Source of the DNA: Brachionus plicatilis
Taxonomy: Eukaryota; Rotifera; Eurotatoria; Ploima; Brachionidae
DNA: 64,000 bases
Direction of reading: 5' to 3'
Assembly: GCA_010279815.1 (NCBI GenBank)
Contig: QEOQ01000359.1
Location: 203,248-267,247 of the forward strand
Shown piece after piece: positions 21,070-33,315 of the stretch (its first letter is position 1; each line of letters begins with the position of its first letter). A program made the translations under genes and the position numbers. The notes beneath the pieces were generated by a model. It was not told the DNA's origin. It was given only the letters and a program-made list of their open reading frames with translations, and made no database searches.

Positions 21070-21686
21070 TCAATTAATTTTAATGTAAAAAATTTGACTT
21101 TACTTTTCTTGGAAGAAAATAAAATTTAGTTAAAAAAATTCGACCTTACTTTTCTTAAATTTTAATATTAAAAATTTCACTTTACTTTAATGGAGAAAAT
21201 ATAACAATTTAATTTAAAAAATTTGACTTTTTTTTACTGGATATTTATTTAAAAAAATTTTACTTTACTTTTCTTGGAAGAAAATAAAATTTAATTAAAA
21301 AAATTCGACCTTACTTTTCTCGAATAAAAATTAATTTTAATGTAAAAAATTTGACATTACTTTACTTGGAGGAAAATAAATTTTAATATTAAAAATTTCA
21401 CTTTACTTTAATGGAGAAAAAATAAAAATTTAATTAAAAAAATCGACCTTACTTTTCTTGAACAAAAATAATATTTAATTTTAAAGATTTTACTTTACTT
21501 TAGTTAAAAAAAAATAAAAAAAAATTTCAAAGATTTGACTTTTCCTGGAAGAAAATAAATTTTGATATTAAAAATTTGACAATTCTTTTCTTGGTAGAAA
21601 ATAAAATTTAATTAAAAAAATTTGACTTTACTTTTCTTGGTAGAAAATAAAATTCAATTAAAAAAATTCGGCCTTACTTTTTTGGA
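21070..21686. repeat. Degenerate minisatellite, about 47-bp unit, left block
   Basis: Repeated units centre on ATTTGACTTTACTTTTCTTGG followed by AAGAAAATAAAATTTAATTA, with length variants. The array is interrupted by a transposon at 21696 and resumes at 22446. Confidence 0.8.
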
Positions 21687-22035
21687 AAAAAATTAGAGTG
21701 TGACTCCGTCCAGATAAAATATGTGGACGTAGCCAATTCTTACAACACATAGATATGTGTAATTAGCCATAGCTACGTCCACATAGAAAATATATTTAAT
21801 AAGCTAAAGTGACTAGAAACACATAAAATTTATTTAAAAAAATAAATATTTGGATACTAAATTTTTGTATGAAACATTGACAGGTAAAATTATCGGTTAG
21901 AAATTTTTAATTAAATTTCTTAATATAACTTTTAAATTAAAATAAAAAACTTAAACAGTATTTATTATTTTTATTATTTTTTTAAACTCATCTACAGATG
22001 AGTATATTTGGTTTATTTCGATAGAATTCAATTAA

Positions 22036-22078
22036 ATTTATTTATTTGTCATCTGTAGCGAGCTTACGCTCCTTCAGA
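22036..22078 (-). repeat. Retroelement 3' tail nested in the MITE
   Basis: ATTTATTTATTTGTCATCTG TAGCGAGC...GCTCCTTCAG is a diverged minus-strand member of the GAAGGAGC/GCTCGATACAGA family with its (AAAT)n tail. Confidence 0.5.
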
Positions 22079-22100
22079 TATTAGAGTTTCATGTCAGGTT

Positions 22101-22123
22101 TATATATATATATATATATATAT
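22101..22123. repeat. (TA)n microsatellite
   Basis: Uninterrupted TA dinucleotides, about 11 units. Confidence 0.95.
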
Positions 22124-22445
22124 GTTAGGGGCTCATCACTTTTCGTCAACAGATTTCTCTTTAGCTATAAGAACAAAAATAAAATCTTTATTGAGCATTT
22201 GAATGCACGAGAGAGCAATTTTTAGGTCGATTTATTAATTGAGTTGTTTTAAAAATCAATCTTTTATCACTTATTAATTATTTTTAAGAGCTTTTTATTT
22301 TATTTATTAATGTGGATGTAGTTATTTCTTACTACAAATATAATATGTGGAGGTAAATTGACTATCCACGTCCAAATAAATATGTATTTTAAGAGATGAC
22401 TACGTCCACATAAAATGAGTGGTCGGAGTCATACTCAAAAAATTA

Positions 22446-22830
22446 ATTTTAATGTAAAAAATTTGACTTTACTTTTCTTGGAAGAAAATAAAATTTAATA
22501 TAAAAAATTCAACCTTACTTTTCTTGAATAAAAATTAATTTTAATGTAAAAAATTTGGCATTACTTTTCTTAAATTTTTATATTAAAAATTTCACTTTAC
22601 TTTAATGGAGAAAAAATAAAAATTTAATTAAAAAAATCGACCTTACTTTTTTTGAACAAAAATAATATTTAATTTTAAAGATTTTACTTTACTTTAGTTG
22701 AAAAATTTAAAAAAATGTCAAAGATTTGACTTTACTTTTCTTGGAAGAAAATAAAATTTAATATTAAAAATTGACTTTACTTACCTGGAGAAAAAATAAA
22801 ATTTAATTAAAAAAATTTGACTTTATGTGA
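22446..22830. repeat. Degenerate minisatellite, right block
   Basis: The same unit as 21070-21686 resumes directly after the inserted element's target duplication. Confidence 0.8.
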
Positions 22831-23991
22831 TCCGATACTGATTGATAATTAAAGTGAGATAATTAAATAAATAACCTTTTTTCAATTTTTCTATATGACT
22901 CAGACAAACATATATATTTTTAGATTCCACTCATTCAAACAATATTTTTTTATACCTATTTCACTACACAAATTGCGCAAGATCCCACTTTTTTGACTTC
23001 TCAATTTTGTAGAACATCTCCAGATTTATTAACTTCAAAAAAAAAAGCATTCTTTTTGACAATATCTAACGATAAATTTTTAAGAATGTTATCATAATAG
23101 ATTGATATTTTGTATAAGTAATATGTACTTTTTTATTTATTTTTTAGACTCGCTTTTATGATTTTGGTCGGTTTATTTTAAAATGAAATTAATAATTTGT
23201 GCACTGAAAAGATCATATCATTTTTAGTTCACATAAATTGTGATCCAAAAGGCACATATCAGAGATATGCAAAAAATTATAGATTTTTTGATGAAATTTT
23301 GAGGAAGAAAATTATTAAATTAATTTTTCTTAAGACAATCATTAATTTTTCAATAATATCTAAAAGAAAAAAATTTCAGAAAGTTTTTAATTTTCATTTT
23401 AATTTAATTTTCTCTGTTTTATTATTTAAAAACAAAATAAGAATCTTGGCTCAAAAATATTTTTCGAGTACCAAATTAGTTAATAATAAAAAAATATATT
23501 GCTTTTTACTTTTTTAACACTGACAAATTTTTGTCAAAAAATGTAAAAATAAAACATTTTAGAATTTTATTTCAAAAAGGTGCCCCAGAGAAACTTAAGA
23601 GCGTGAAAAATTAGTGAAAAAAACCTCAGATTTGGTTAAAAAATTGTATTTTAAGGATAAAAAATAAAAAATAGCTTTTGTTGAAAAAAAAACTTTTTTT
23701 ATGAAAGTTTACCGAAAACTACAAGGACATTTTTTTTACATTCTGACTTTTTTTTCTGAAAATTTTACTCTGACATTTTTGATTCTGACAATCTTAACCA
23801 TCTCCATTTGGTTATCAACTATATTGAAATATTGAAAATTAATTATCTTTAAATAACCAATTTTAAAATAAACAAAGTTACCGAACATTTTCACATCCTG
23901 CACTTAGAAAATGCATTGTTTTTCTACGTTAATTAATTAATTATTCACCCTTTATTTTATTATTGAATTTAGTTCGAAAAAAATTTTGTTT
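22831..23991. other. AT-rich DNA, no gene supported
   Basis: The plus frame 23197-23517 lacks an ATG at its start and is dominated by Lys/Ile/Phe/Asn, typical of chance frames in AT-rich DNA. Confidence 0.4.
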
Positions 23992-24594
23992 GGGTAATGT
24001 CCAGAATGTGATCATTTTGATCACTAAAATGTTAAGTGTACTCTTTGTGATCAAAAATTGATTACCAAAATTTTTTTTTGATCACATGAAATTTTTTTTG
24101 TTGAAATCAAAAATTTTTTTTCATTTTAGAAATTTAAAAATTGTAAAATTATGTTAATATTGAATGAAATTAAAAAACAAAAAAAAATTGCAACTCACCA
24201 TAATAAACTGTAAGTTTTTGAAATATATATTATGATTAAATAAACTTTAAGTTTCTAGAAAAAATTAAAATCTAAAAAACTATTAGTATTTAAAAACCGT
24301 AATAGAAAAGGCGGTTTTTTTAGAAAGAAACATTCAAATCCGGTAACATTTTTGGTGAATTTATGAAAAATGAAAAGGGCGTTAAATTGCACAAGTCAAA
24401 AAGCACAAAGAATAATTTAGATTTTTTTTTATTTATTTAAATTTTCTTTTTTGAAAATTAGTAATAAAGTTTAATATATTTTAAAAAATTTCCTGATAAC
24501 CAAAAAATTTATTTTTATTTTTTCATAAATTAGAGGCTTTTTTGATCACGAAATATGTGATCATTGATCACTGATCACATTCCGGACATGACCC
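23992..24594 (+). mobile_element. TIR transposon related to the 9118 element
   Basis: The 603-bp unit has ends GGGTAATGTCCAGAATGTGATC and, inverted, GGGTCATGTCCGGAATGTGATC. Inner palindromic TGATCA words parallel the TGTTCAC words of the 9118 element. Flanks TTTTGTTT (23984-23991) and TTTTCTTT (24596-24603) look like a decayed 8-bp duplication. The interior keeps a zinc-finger piece homologous to the one in 9118-9796. A lone end of the same family sits at 52405-52470. Confidence 0.75.
24325..24419 (+). pseudogene. C2H2 zinc-finger piece inside transposon
   Basis: Two frames together give KHSNPV and then GEFMKNEKGVKLHKSKSTKN, parallel to KHANPVQCDLCGELMKNIKG in the 9118 element. The codons for the C-x-x-C are lost and the frame is broken between the two parts. 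Confidence 0.55.
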
Positions 24595-27500
24595 ATTTTC
24601 TTTAGGAAGTAATTATATAAGCTAAAATTTATTAATTTGTCAAATTAATGCTAAAACTCTTTTATTTTATTATTTTTATTCAAATGTTTTAAATTTTATA
24701 ATAAAAAATCCTAAGCTCGATTAAAAAAATAAATATTGATTGATTTATTATTTTTATTTTAATTCTATTAAATAAACTAGTGGATCATTTTTTAAAAAAA
24801 CTTAACTTAAAACAAAAAAAATTATGTATTAAATTCATACAAAATTTTCGAAAATTTCACGTTCTTATCAAATTTAACGTTTATTTCCTTTTTTTTCACG
24901 TTAGCCATTATCACAGGGTGAATCTAAATCTTATAAAAATTTCTTAACTTTTTTTAAATATTTCTAAATCATGTAAATCATGTCATAGAAAAGCGGAAAT
25001 ATACAAACGATTAATAAATAAGCATCTTTTTTACACAAGTGGACAATACAACATTATTTTGACTACCTACCATTTCTTGCAAATACGATATTTTTTAAAA
25101 TTTTTTAGTTTTAACTAAATTTAATTTTTATTATATTAATAATTTAGGTGATTGAAAGTATTTGACACTATATAAATGTCTCAAAAAATTATGAACTGGC
25201 TTGTTTTGCTTCTAATTCACTTTTTAGCTTTTCCTCAACAATTCCTTTGGTTCTTTTATTAAATTAAAAAATTTTTCTTCAATGATTTTCTAACAAATAA
25301 TTATCTTATTTTTATTATCACCAGAATACTGATTATTGAAATTCTATTTTATTTTATTTTTTCACAATTCACATGGTTTTTAACTTAAATGCTTTTGGTT
25401 AAGTTAATCAACTTATCCAGTGATTTCGACAAGGTCTATGTTTTTTAAAATTACTGCAACAATCGTTCTATTTTGGCCTTATTATATTTTACTATTTTTT
25501 ACATAATATTATTTAAAATACTTTAAATTTACGTAATATGGGCTAAAAATATTTAATTCCAAATGTATTTGACGCACCAAAAAACATATAAAGTTTGAAT
25601 CTAAAAAACAACAACATAAACCAAAATTTGCAATTTTAAATCTTTAAAAAAGTGAATCTAAAACATAAAACATAATCTAAAACATCTTTAAAAACTAAAA
25701 CATAAAATTAAATATTAATCATTTCAGAAAAGAAGAGAAAACATTAAAACTAAAATTAAGACGAAAACTCGAAAAGACTTACATGAACAAAATCAATTCT
25801 GAGGTTGAACTCGTACAAATTTTTTTTTTTTAAAATCAAAATGACACTTTTCTAAGTTTTTAATTGATGTTCTAATGTTTTTTTACTTACTTGATTTTTT
25901 TTACTAAAAGAATATGTCAAACCATCACGAGCAGCAAAAGATGTACCGATTAGTGAAAATCGCAAAAAAGAGAGACCAAATAAGAAAACAAAAACTTTAT
26001 TGAAAATTAAATTTTGTTTTAGCTAAAAATTGTTTTTTTTTTATTTAAAAAAATTAAAAAATTAATAGATTTTACTTATAATACTTAAATATTTTATTGA
26101 TCATTATATACTAAAAACTGAACCAAACCGATTAAATAATTGAAAAAAACTTTTAAGTTAAAAAATCTTAAAAAAATTGTGCATCTTTATTTGTCTATTT
26201 AACTTTATGAAGCATTTTAGATTTTTAAAAGCTGTCTTAATTTTTTGGTCAAAAGTTAAATAACAGCCATGGCTTAAAAACAAATCGAAAAAATACACTA
26301 TGGTTATAACATTAGGAAAAAAAGAAAGTTTTAAAAAAAATTGAAATTCCAAAAAGTACCAGGTCTAAAAATAAAAAATACGATAAATTTTTAGAAGAAC
26401 CGAAATGATTGCAATTTTAAATTTTTTTAATATAAAATGATTGTGTATCCATGAAAAGATCTAAACTTCATTCAATCTTTAAAATGCGCAAATTTAGAAT
26501 TTTATTCAAGAAAAAAATAAGGTAGAGTTTATGTGCTCTGAATCAAAATGGTTTTTAAAAAATTTAAAATTAAAACCAAATACATTAACCAAATATTAGT
26601 TGAAATACAATATAATTTATTTTAAATTTATTTATTTAAAAAAAAGCCTAACTCAAAACTATGTTTGGCTAATTTGCTAAATAGATTTATTTGTTTTATT
26701 TATTAATAAAAATTATGACAGAGCATGTTTAAAAAAAAATAAAGAAAATTTTGTAATGTTTCTGTTCAAACTATGGAAACTCGAGATTTAAATTAAATAT
26801 TCTTAAAAAAAAATAAAAAAATTAAATAAAACGTGTACCCAAAAATACTCTAAATGAAAAAATCTCAAATTACTTAATTCTTTTTTAAAAAGCATTAATT
26901 TAAAATCTTTTTCCACCCCCAGACTTTTTGTTAGTGACCAGAATATATCTTATTTTTGAAGAGAATTTTGCAAGGATCTAAAAAATACTACTTTTGTTTA
27001 TTAAAAAAAAACCTGGTAACACATTAAAATTCAAGTTAAAGATTGGCACTTAAAAGATTCTATTTGATGAATTTTAAAAAATATTTAAAAAATGAGAAAA
27101 TATAAAAATGCGTTTCAATAAGTTTTGAAATCAATTTTATATTTTTTTAGATTACCTTTTTTAAGAAAAAATAATTTATTTATATTTTAAAGGAAAATAT
27201 ATTCATCATAATAAAAGAAAAGACTATTTTTTTAATTTAAAAGCCAAATGACCAATTTTGAAAGTGAGAAAAGAATATATTATTTTATAGAGAATTTTTA
27301 AATGATTAAAAAAAACTCTGGTAACCCATTCAAATCTAAATTAAAAGATTAAAATAGATTTAATTTTTAAATTTTTAGAAAATTTTTTTTTATAAAATAG
27401 AACATTTATTTTTATCTACTTACAGGAACCAAATAAAAAAGTTTATTAATTCCAAATTTTTTCTATAAAAAATCATCATTTAATTTTTCTTCAAGTAAAA

Positions 27501-27742
27501 TGCTCTTTCAATTTCTGTTTTTGGTTTAAATGCTTTATAGGATTAGATCGTCTATGAGGTAAAATTTTTTTATTTATTATAAAAATTCCGAAAAAATGAG
27601 TATCTAAAAATAGTGTAAAGAATAAATTAACGTAGACTTTTTATTTATTTCAATTTCTTCAACCAAATCTGTACTCACCGCCGGGCGTTTGAGTTTTTAA
27701 CCGCAGAACGAGTAATATTACAAATCTCAAGATGTGTAACAA

Positions 27743-27746
<4 letters not shown>
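24595..27746. other. 3.1 kb AT-rich DNA, no intact gene
   Basis: A short coding-like piece at about 25910-26000 follows an AG (EYVKPSRAAKDVPISENRKK, then RPNKKTKT), resembling the basic C-terminal tail of the MULE/SWIM proteins. A weak local duplication links 26940-27047 and 27274-27350 (CTGGTAACACATTAAAATTC / CTGGTAACCCATTCAAATCT). The frame at 26158-26352 has no motif. The 27660-27746 stretch, less AT-rich, may be the end of another retroelement. Confidence 0.35.

Positions 27747-27774
<28 letters not shown>
27747..27774. repeat. (TTA)n microsatellite at LINE 5' edge
   Basis: About nine TTA triplets immediately before the first LINE codons; the LINE also ends in (ATT)n. Confidence 0.9.
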
Positions 27775-27775
<1 letters not shown>

Positions 27776-27776
<1 letters not shown>

Positions 27777-30751
27777 ATTGTTTATACACCAACGCCACTT
27801 CGCTAGTCAATAAATGGGACGATTTTATCTCATTGATAAACACCAAGGAATTTCCACACCTTTTAATGATAACTGAGACATGGTTCAATCAAAAGTCTAT
27901 TAAAATTATACCAAATTACACGCTTTTCCACAAAGATAGAGAACAAGTTATCGGGGGTGAGGTCGCAATATACATTAGAAATGACATACAAGCTCTTGAA
28001 GTGGCTGAAGATGGGCTAGTACAGGTGGTTGGTGAACAAATTTGGTGTAAAATCGTAACAGATATGGACTCTTTACTTATAGGTTGTATTTACCGACCAC
28101 CGTACTCAAATTATGAGATCTTGGACGAGATTAATAGTACTATAGCTTTAGCTAAAAAATTGGTGGAAGAGAAAAAGTACACTGGATTACTCATTGCCGG
28201 AGACTTTAATTTCCCGAAGATAAGTTGGAACAACATGCATGGATTGGTTGAAGGCAAGAGTAACGCTGGAGTCCTAAGCGATAAGTTTATCACTAATTTG
28301 GAGGATAATTTCCTTGTTCAGCACGTACAAGAATCTACATTTGGTAATAAAATTTTAGACTTGGTTTTGACTGACAATCCTGATAACGTCTATTCGGTTA
28401 ATATCGGTCCTCATCTAGGTACAACTACAAAAAATAAATTGCATTCGGTACTCAGTTGGGATTATTTGCTTAAGGGTAAACCAAAGGTAAAATTTTTAAA
28501 TAAAATATTATATAACAAAGGCGACTATGAATCTTTGGAGAAATATCTTTGGACAAGGATCACAGAAATGGATGGTCACGATTCGGACTCAATGTTCAAT
28601 TGCTTATTATCTATATACCGTGATGGTGTTTCTAAATTTATTCCAAATTTATCTTTATCCGAAAAAACATTACTACTCGAACAAACCCCAAGTGGTTCAA
28701 CAAAAATATAAAAAAGTGGACTAATTTAAAATACAAATGGTTCATTGTCACTCGTATATTTTCCAAAAATCAAGCCATCAAGTTATTATATAACAGAATT
28801 TGTAGAATAGTAAAAAAAGCAGTCAGTAATGCGAAGTTATGCTATGAATCGAACATTATAAAAGGCTGTAAAAACAACCCTAAACGTATTTTCTCATACA
28901 TTAATTCTCAAAAAATAGTAGAGATAGAATACGTTCACTGAAAGATGAGAGGGGAAACTTAGTAAACGATAAGCTGATAGTTGCAAATATTTTTAATACG
29001 CAGTTTCAAGCCGCTTTTAGTCTTGATGATGGTAGACCACTGCCAGATTTGGTAAAGAAATGCGATATTGAATGTATTATAGGCTCTAGTATATTTTCAA
29101 AGGCCAATATTTTCATACATCTGACTAAACTCGATACACATAAAGCACCTGGAGTTGATGGTATGCACCCACACGTGCTGGTTAAGTGTGCGAACTTTTT
29201 TGCAGCCTGTTTCGAGAAAGTTTTCAACGCTTCATTTAGGAGTGGCATAGTACCAAGTGCTTGGAAAGAGGCCAACATATCTCCAATTTTCAAAAAAGGA
29301 AGCCGCTCCGATGCTATTAATTACAGGCCAGTGTCTTTGACTTCGATAGCTAGTAAGTTAATGGAACGCATTCTACGGGACTCAATGATGGACCATCTAG
29401 TCAGAAATAGACTCATAGCGAATGAACAGCACGGCTTTGTGGCAAATAAGTCTTGTCTTACTAATCTACTGGAGACGTTAGACTCGATAACTGAGGCTCA
29501 AAACCGGGGATTCACTTCAGTGATTGTTTTTATGGACTTTGCAAAAGTCTTTGACAAAGTTCCGCACCAGGCGCTGATCAAAAAGTTGGAACTTTATGGA
29601 TTTAATTTAAGATTAGTCAGTTGGATAAAAAATTTTTTGAGTGGCCGCAGGCAAAGAGTTGTTATGGGTGATGCCGTCTCTGACTGGTTAGACGTTCTTA
29701 GTGGAGTTCCTCAGGGTTCAGTGTTAGGTCCTTTGCTATTCGTCATATTTTGTAATGATATGCCATCAATGGTTAAATGTCTTTGCAAGCTATTCGCAGA
29801 CGATACCAAGTTAATTTCTGTGATCAAGAACTCATTAGATTTGACAAATCTTCAACAAGACATAGACTCGCTTAGCCATTGGGCTAATGATTGGCTAATG
29901 GAATTCAACGAGGAAAAATGTAAGGCTATGGTTATAAATAATAAACATTTTAGTATTAGCCTGTCAATGAACAGTAGGGCGCTCGGAATGACTGATAAAG
30001 AACGTGATCTTGGGATCGTGCTATGCTCGAATCTAAAATGGAATCACCAAGCAGCACTCGCAGCTAATAGAGCTACAATAGTAATGGGACAGTTAAGTAG
30101 AACTTTTAATCTTTGGACAGTAAGCACTTTTAAGAAACTTTATATTGCGTTTGTTAGACCTCATCTGGAATACGCGATCGCAGCCTGGTGCCCCTATACA
30201 AAGAAGGACATCAACATTTTGGAAAAAGTTCAGGCAAGGGCAACGAAGCTTGTAAAGTCTATTTCTCACCTCACATATGACGAAAGGCTAAAAAAACTAG
30301 GACTAACCACCCTAAAAGTGAGGAGAGAGAGAGGTGATCTTATCGAATATTTCAAGATTAGTAAAGGGTATAGCAAAGTTGACTGGCATAATCCGAGTAA
30401 ACTAATGAGTTCACTGTTTTCGGATGGCCTTGCTGGTAACATTCGTGGTCAAAAGCATAGACTGGTCAAGCAATACACAAGGATAAGTCACAGAGAGCAT
30501 TTCATTCTAAATCGAGTAGTGGATAACTGGAATAGACTACCACCTGAAGTATTGGCAGCAACATCAAAAGACAATTTTAAAAAGAAACTGGATGATTTCT
30601 TAGCGTCATAACAACTACAGTTAATCAAAACTTATTATTTTTTGTTTATTTATCTAGTGTTTGTAACTCGTTTTAGCTACCATAGTGAGACTCTTAGTCT
30701 CGCTCTACAGGCCTGTTGTAGCTCATATTATTATTATTATTATTATTATTA
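27776..30751 (+). mobile_element. Jockey/CR1-type LINE ORF2, two frameshifts
   Basis: The copy starts in the endonuclease domain: NATSLVNKWDD, LLMITETWFN, GGEVAIYIRND, CIYRPPYSNYE and GDFNFPKISW, all exonuclease-endonuclease-phosphatase landmarks. The frame shifts near 28690 and again near 28935. Reverse transcriptase then follows in one open frame (29049-30611): HKAPGVDGMHP, NYRPVSLTSIASKLMER, VFMDFAKVFDKVPH, SGVPQGSVLGPLLF and the catalytic FADDTKL, then the C-terminal ERDLGIVLCSNLKW and RPHLEYAIAAWCPY. The 3' end has a GAGACTCTTAGTCTC hairpin and an (ATT)n tail (30725-30751). ORF1 and the extreme N-terminus are missing, so it is 5'-truncated, but damage is light, suggesting a young insertion. 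Confidence 0.93.
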
Positions 30752-31085
30752 TCTGCAACAGATGAACTGCGGAGCTAAGCACCGACCTGCTTAGCTATGG
30801 CAGATGTTTCTTTCCATTTGAAAATTCGTCGTATTTGTTCTTAAAGCTGTTGACTGTTTCAGAATTTTTGACATTCTCTGGTAGTTCGTTCCTAGCGGGT
30901 ACCACCCTATTTGTGAAGAAATTATGTCTTGCAGGACAAGATTTTAAAAATTGCCTGTATAATTTGTGATGCCCTCTTGTAAAGCCAGCTGGTCCTAAAC
31001 AGTTTGAGTTTGGGCTGCTGTTGAGCGGATGAAACCAATCTACGACATTAATATTTGAAAACTTTTTATTGCGATAATGCTTTAA
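30725..31085 (-). mobile_element. LINE 3' fragment, tail-to-tail with previous LINE
   Basis: The minus-strand frame reads NVVDWFHPLNSSPNSNCLG, FTRGHHKLYRQFLKSCPARH, NFFTNRVVPARNELPENVKN, then a stop and an (AAT)n tail that is the same array as the tail of the 27776 LINE. It is the last ~110 codons of a related but distinct LINE, 5'-truncated and without internal stops. Confidence 0.88.
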
Positions 31086-31986
31086 TATTTTGAAATTATT
31101 TCTATTCTAGTTTTATTTTATTTCTCTCTCTCTTTCTTAAAATATTAATCTTTGTTACAGTGATTTAGTAAGCCAGTCTCGTGTATGAAAACGCTCGACA
31201 TTTTTTTATCAACTCTATTTAAACTTATGAAATTTTGAAAAGTTTTTAGTAATAAAATTGTCAATTGGCTGTTATAGTGGGGCGTCTTCGTGCGTCACTA
31301 CTTCGATACTCAAGTCTAACACAGCATCTATACTACTACTACTACTACTATGTTGAATTTGAAAAGCAAGCTATCGGTCTCTAAAAATATTTAGGATTTC
31401 TTGCATGTTTTTTTCCATTTTAGGTACCAAATTTGACAAAACTGAACAAATTAATTATTTCCTCTATGTTATTTTCCAAATCGAGTGAATATGTTTTCAA
31501 TGGATATTTACAAAAAATAAGGATATCGATTCACTGAAAAGTTTAACTTATTTTCGAATTAAACACAAGGCTAATTTTAATCCATTATTCTTAAAGATAA
31601 GTGTTTAAAAAAAGGAACATCTAAAACTAAAGATAAGATTAAACTTGTGAAAATATTCAGGACATTTTTGACAATAAAAAAAAAGATTTAAATTTGTCAA
31701 ATTTTTTTTTTATTGCAGCCTCTATCCTGAATAAGAGAAGGGCCATTTGGTCGAGACGTTTAAAAATTTTAAGTTAAGTTTCTTAAACTTAAACTTAAAA
31801 ACTCAATTTTAAAATTTAATTTATTTCATTAAAAAAAAAATAATTTAAAAAATTTTAAATTTTGTTAAGTAAATATTCAACCAGATGATTTTAGAGTCAA
31901 AAATTATGTCAAAAAATTTTGGAATCAAAACTGGTTTACATCCATTAACGATCATTTAGATTTAACAAATGTTTCGAAACCAAAAG
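31086..31986. other. Intergenic DNA, no gene seen
   Basis: A (CTA)n microsatellite lies at 31332-31350, preceded by a less AT-rich stretch that may be another retroelement end. Confidence 0.4.
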
Positions 31987-32358
31987 TTACCTAAATCCAC
32001 ATATAATTCCACAACTGTACACATCTAAAAACTCATCAACAGTTTTGAATGTTTTTTTGCAGTTGAATGAATTGTTATCTTTTTCAGCTTCTGTTAAAAA
32101 TGCAGTTAAATTCGAATTTGGTATTTGTTTTTCGGTTGCCCAGAAAGAGATCAACCAAATATCTGAATAATCTACCAAATACATAAATTGACCATTTTTG
32201 CAAAGAAAACGTAAATGTTTAAATTTTATTTTGGAAATTTTTTTACTATTTTGCTTTAGTTGACTTAGACTGCATTCAAATATTGCTTGAATTTTACTTG
32301 CGGCTAAATATTTTGATTTTAACAAAAATAGATTTTTCTTTTTGGTGAATTTGGACAT
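31987..32358 (-). CDS. Hypothetical protein, possibly one exon of a larger gene
   Basis: The minus-strand ATG ORF of 123 aa starts MSKFTKKKNLFLLKSK and has an ordinary mixed composition (ENGQ-type region CKNGQFMYLVDYSDIWLISF, then an acidic TEAEKDNNSF and TVDEFLDVYSC). No family is recognised. Its last codons overlap a good splice donor (TTTAG|GTAACT), so translation may continue in another exon. About 290 bp upstream a possible 20-bp micro-exon at 32667-32648 is flanked by a poly-pyrimidine AG and a GTAAG. Whether it is a gene is uncertain. Confidence 0.4.
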   Translation of the reverse strand: MSKFTKKKNLFLLKSKYLAASKIQAIFECSLSQLKQNSKKISKIKFKHLRFLCKNGQFMYLVDYSDIWLISFWATEKQIPNSNLTAFLTEAEKDNNSFNCKKTFKTVDEFLDVYSCGIICGFR

Positions 32359-32960
32359 CCAATATCAACATTAACTAGTATAATTTTTTGATTAAAATTT
32401 ATTAACAATTTAACTTTATTTTAGCTACCGAATTCAAAGTTTTTCATTTTCACTAAAGGAAACATGCATTTTTATCGATTAATCTAAAAATATCCATCAA
32501 CACGAATTACTTAGGAGCAATTTTGAAACTGACAAGCATTTCTATGAGTTGGCTAACCCTAAATATTCATAAATAAGGAGAAGACTTGTTACATAATTTA
32601 TATAAGAATGAATTACTTGAAACTGCGAGTATAACATTTGTTTCTTACCTTGAACGAAGTTTCCACCACTGAAAAAAAAAAAAAAATAATAATAATTACC
32701 AATAATTGAAAAATATTCATATTAAACTGTATATTAGACTTTCTTTAGAACTGCATCTTTTTTAGTCTTTCTTTTTCAACATACATACTTTTTTAACTTT
32801 CATTTTTATTTTATTTTTTTCTTTCAATTTAAATTTTTATTCTTAAGGAGCATTAGCTCGATACAGATTTAACAAATGAATAGAAATAAAAAATAAAAAA
32901 ACTGCTTGAAAATTAAACTTTGAAATAAATAAAATTTAACTTTGAATCTGATTTAAAAAA
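32359..32960. other. Intergenic DNA
   Basis: Contains the possible micro-exon at 32648-32667 and a retroelement tail at 32840-32885; otherwise nothing is recognised. Confidence 0.35.
32840..32885 (+). repeat. Retroelement 3' tail: GGAGCATTAGCTCGATACAG hairpin
   Basis: ATTCTTAAGGAGCATTAGCTCG followed by ATACAGATTTAACAAATGAAT; member of the family best preserved at 48580 and 59317. Confidence 0.65.
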
Positions 32961-33315
32961 AATGTCTGAAGACTCTTCAACTTCTGTTCTTCTATCGGTC
33001 AATAATCAAGAAAATAAACTTGATATTACTGATAATGATAAAAAAAGGCAAGAACAGCATTAGAAAGAAATTCAATTATTCTAATTAACAGGCAGATAGA
33101 CAATCTAAATCAACACTAAGTTCTACAAGAGGTTGCAATTACGATTCAAATTGTAAATTATTCAATCGTTAATGTCTTCAATCAAAATCAACTTGTTTTG
33201 GCTTCAAGTTTAAGAGCAGTTCAAGATCATGTCGAAAATAATATTCAAGTTCCTGAGAAACCTAAACGCGGAAGACAAAAAAAATCAAGCTATAAAACGA
33301 TCAATTGTCAAAAAG
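32961..33315 (+). pseudogene. Degenerate exon of unknown DNA-binding-like protein
   Basis: An ATG at 32961 starts MSEDSSTSVLLSVNNQENKL, then a stop interrupts. In another frame the sequence continues RTALERNSIILINRQIDNLN, a stop, VLQEVAITIQIVNYS, LVLASSLRAVQDHVENN and the basic KPKRGRQKKSSYK, ending at a GGGTAAG donor. Frameshift and stop make it a relic. A basic GRQKK tail and TE-rich surroundings suggest a transposon-borne protein, but no family is recognised. Confidence 0.45.

Larger units (their letters stand above)
21696..22436. mobile_element. MULE-like MITE inserted in the minisatellite
   Basis: The 741-bp unit is bounded by 9-bp direct repeats AAAAAATTA (21687-21695, 22437-22445). 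The ends GAGTGTGACTCCG and its inverted partner GAGTATGACTCCG are followed on both sides by TATGTGGACGTAG. Further copies of the TGTGGACGTAG motif lie inside both ends, in both orientations, as expected for subterminal transposase-binding sites. No transposase frame is present. A 9-bp duplication and G-A-G end fit MULEs. Confidence 0.85.

Noticed and set aside
23197..23517. 106-codon plus-strand frame
   Set aside because: It starts at TTG, and its composition is what AT-rich DNA gives by chance; no motif and no splice context.
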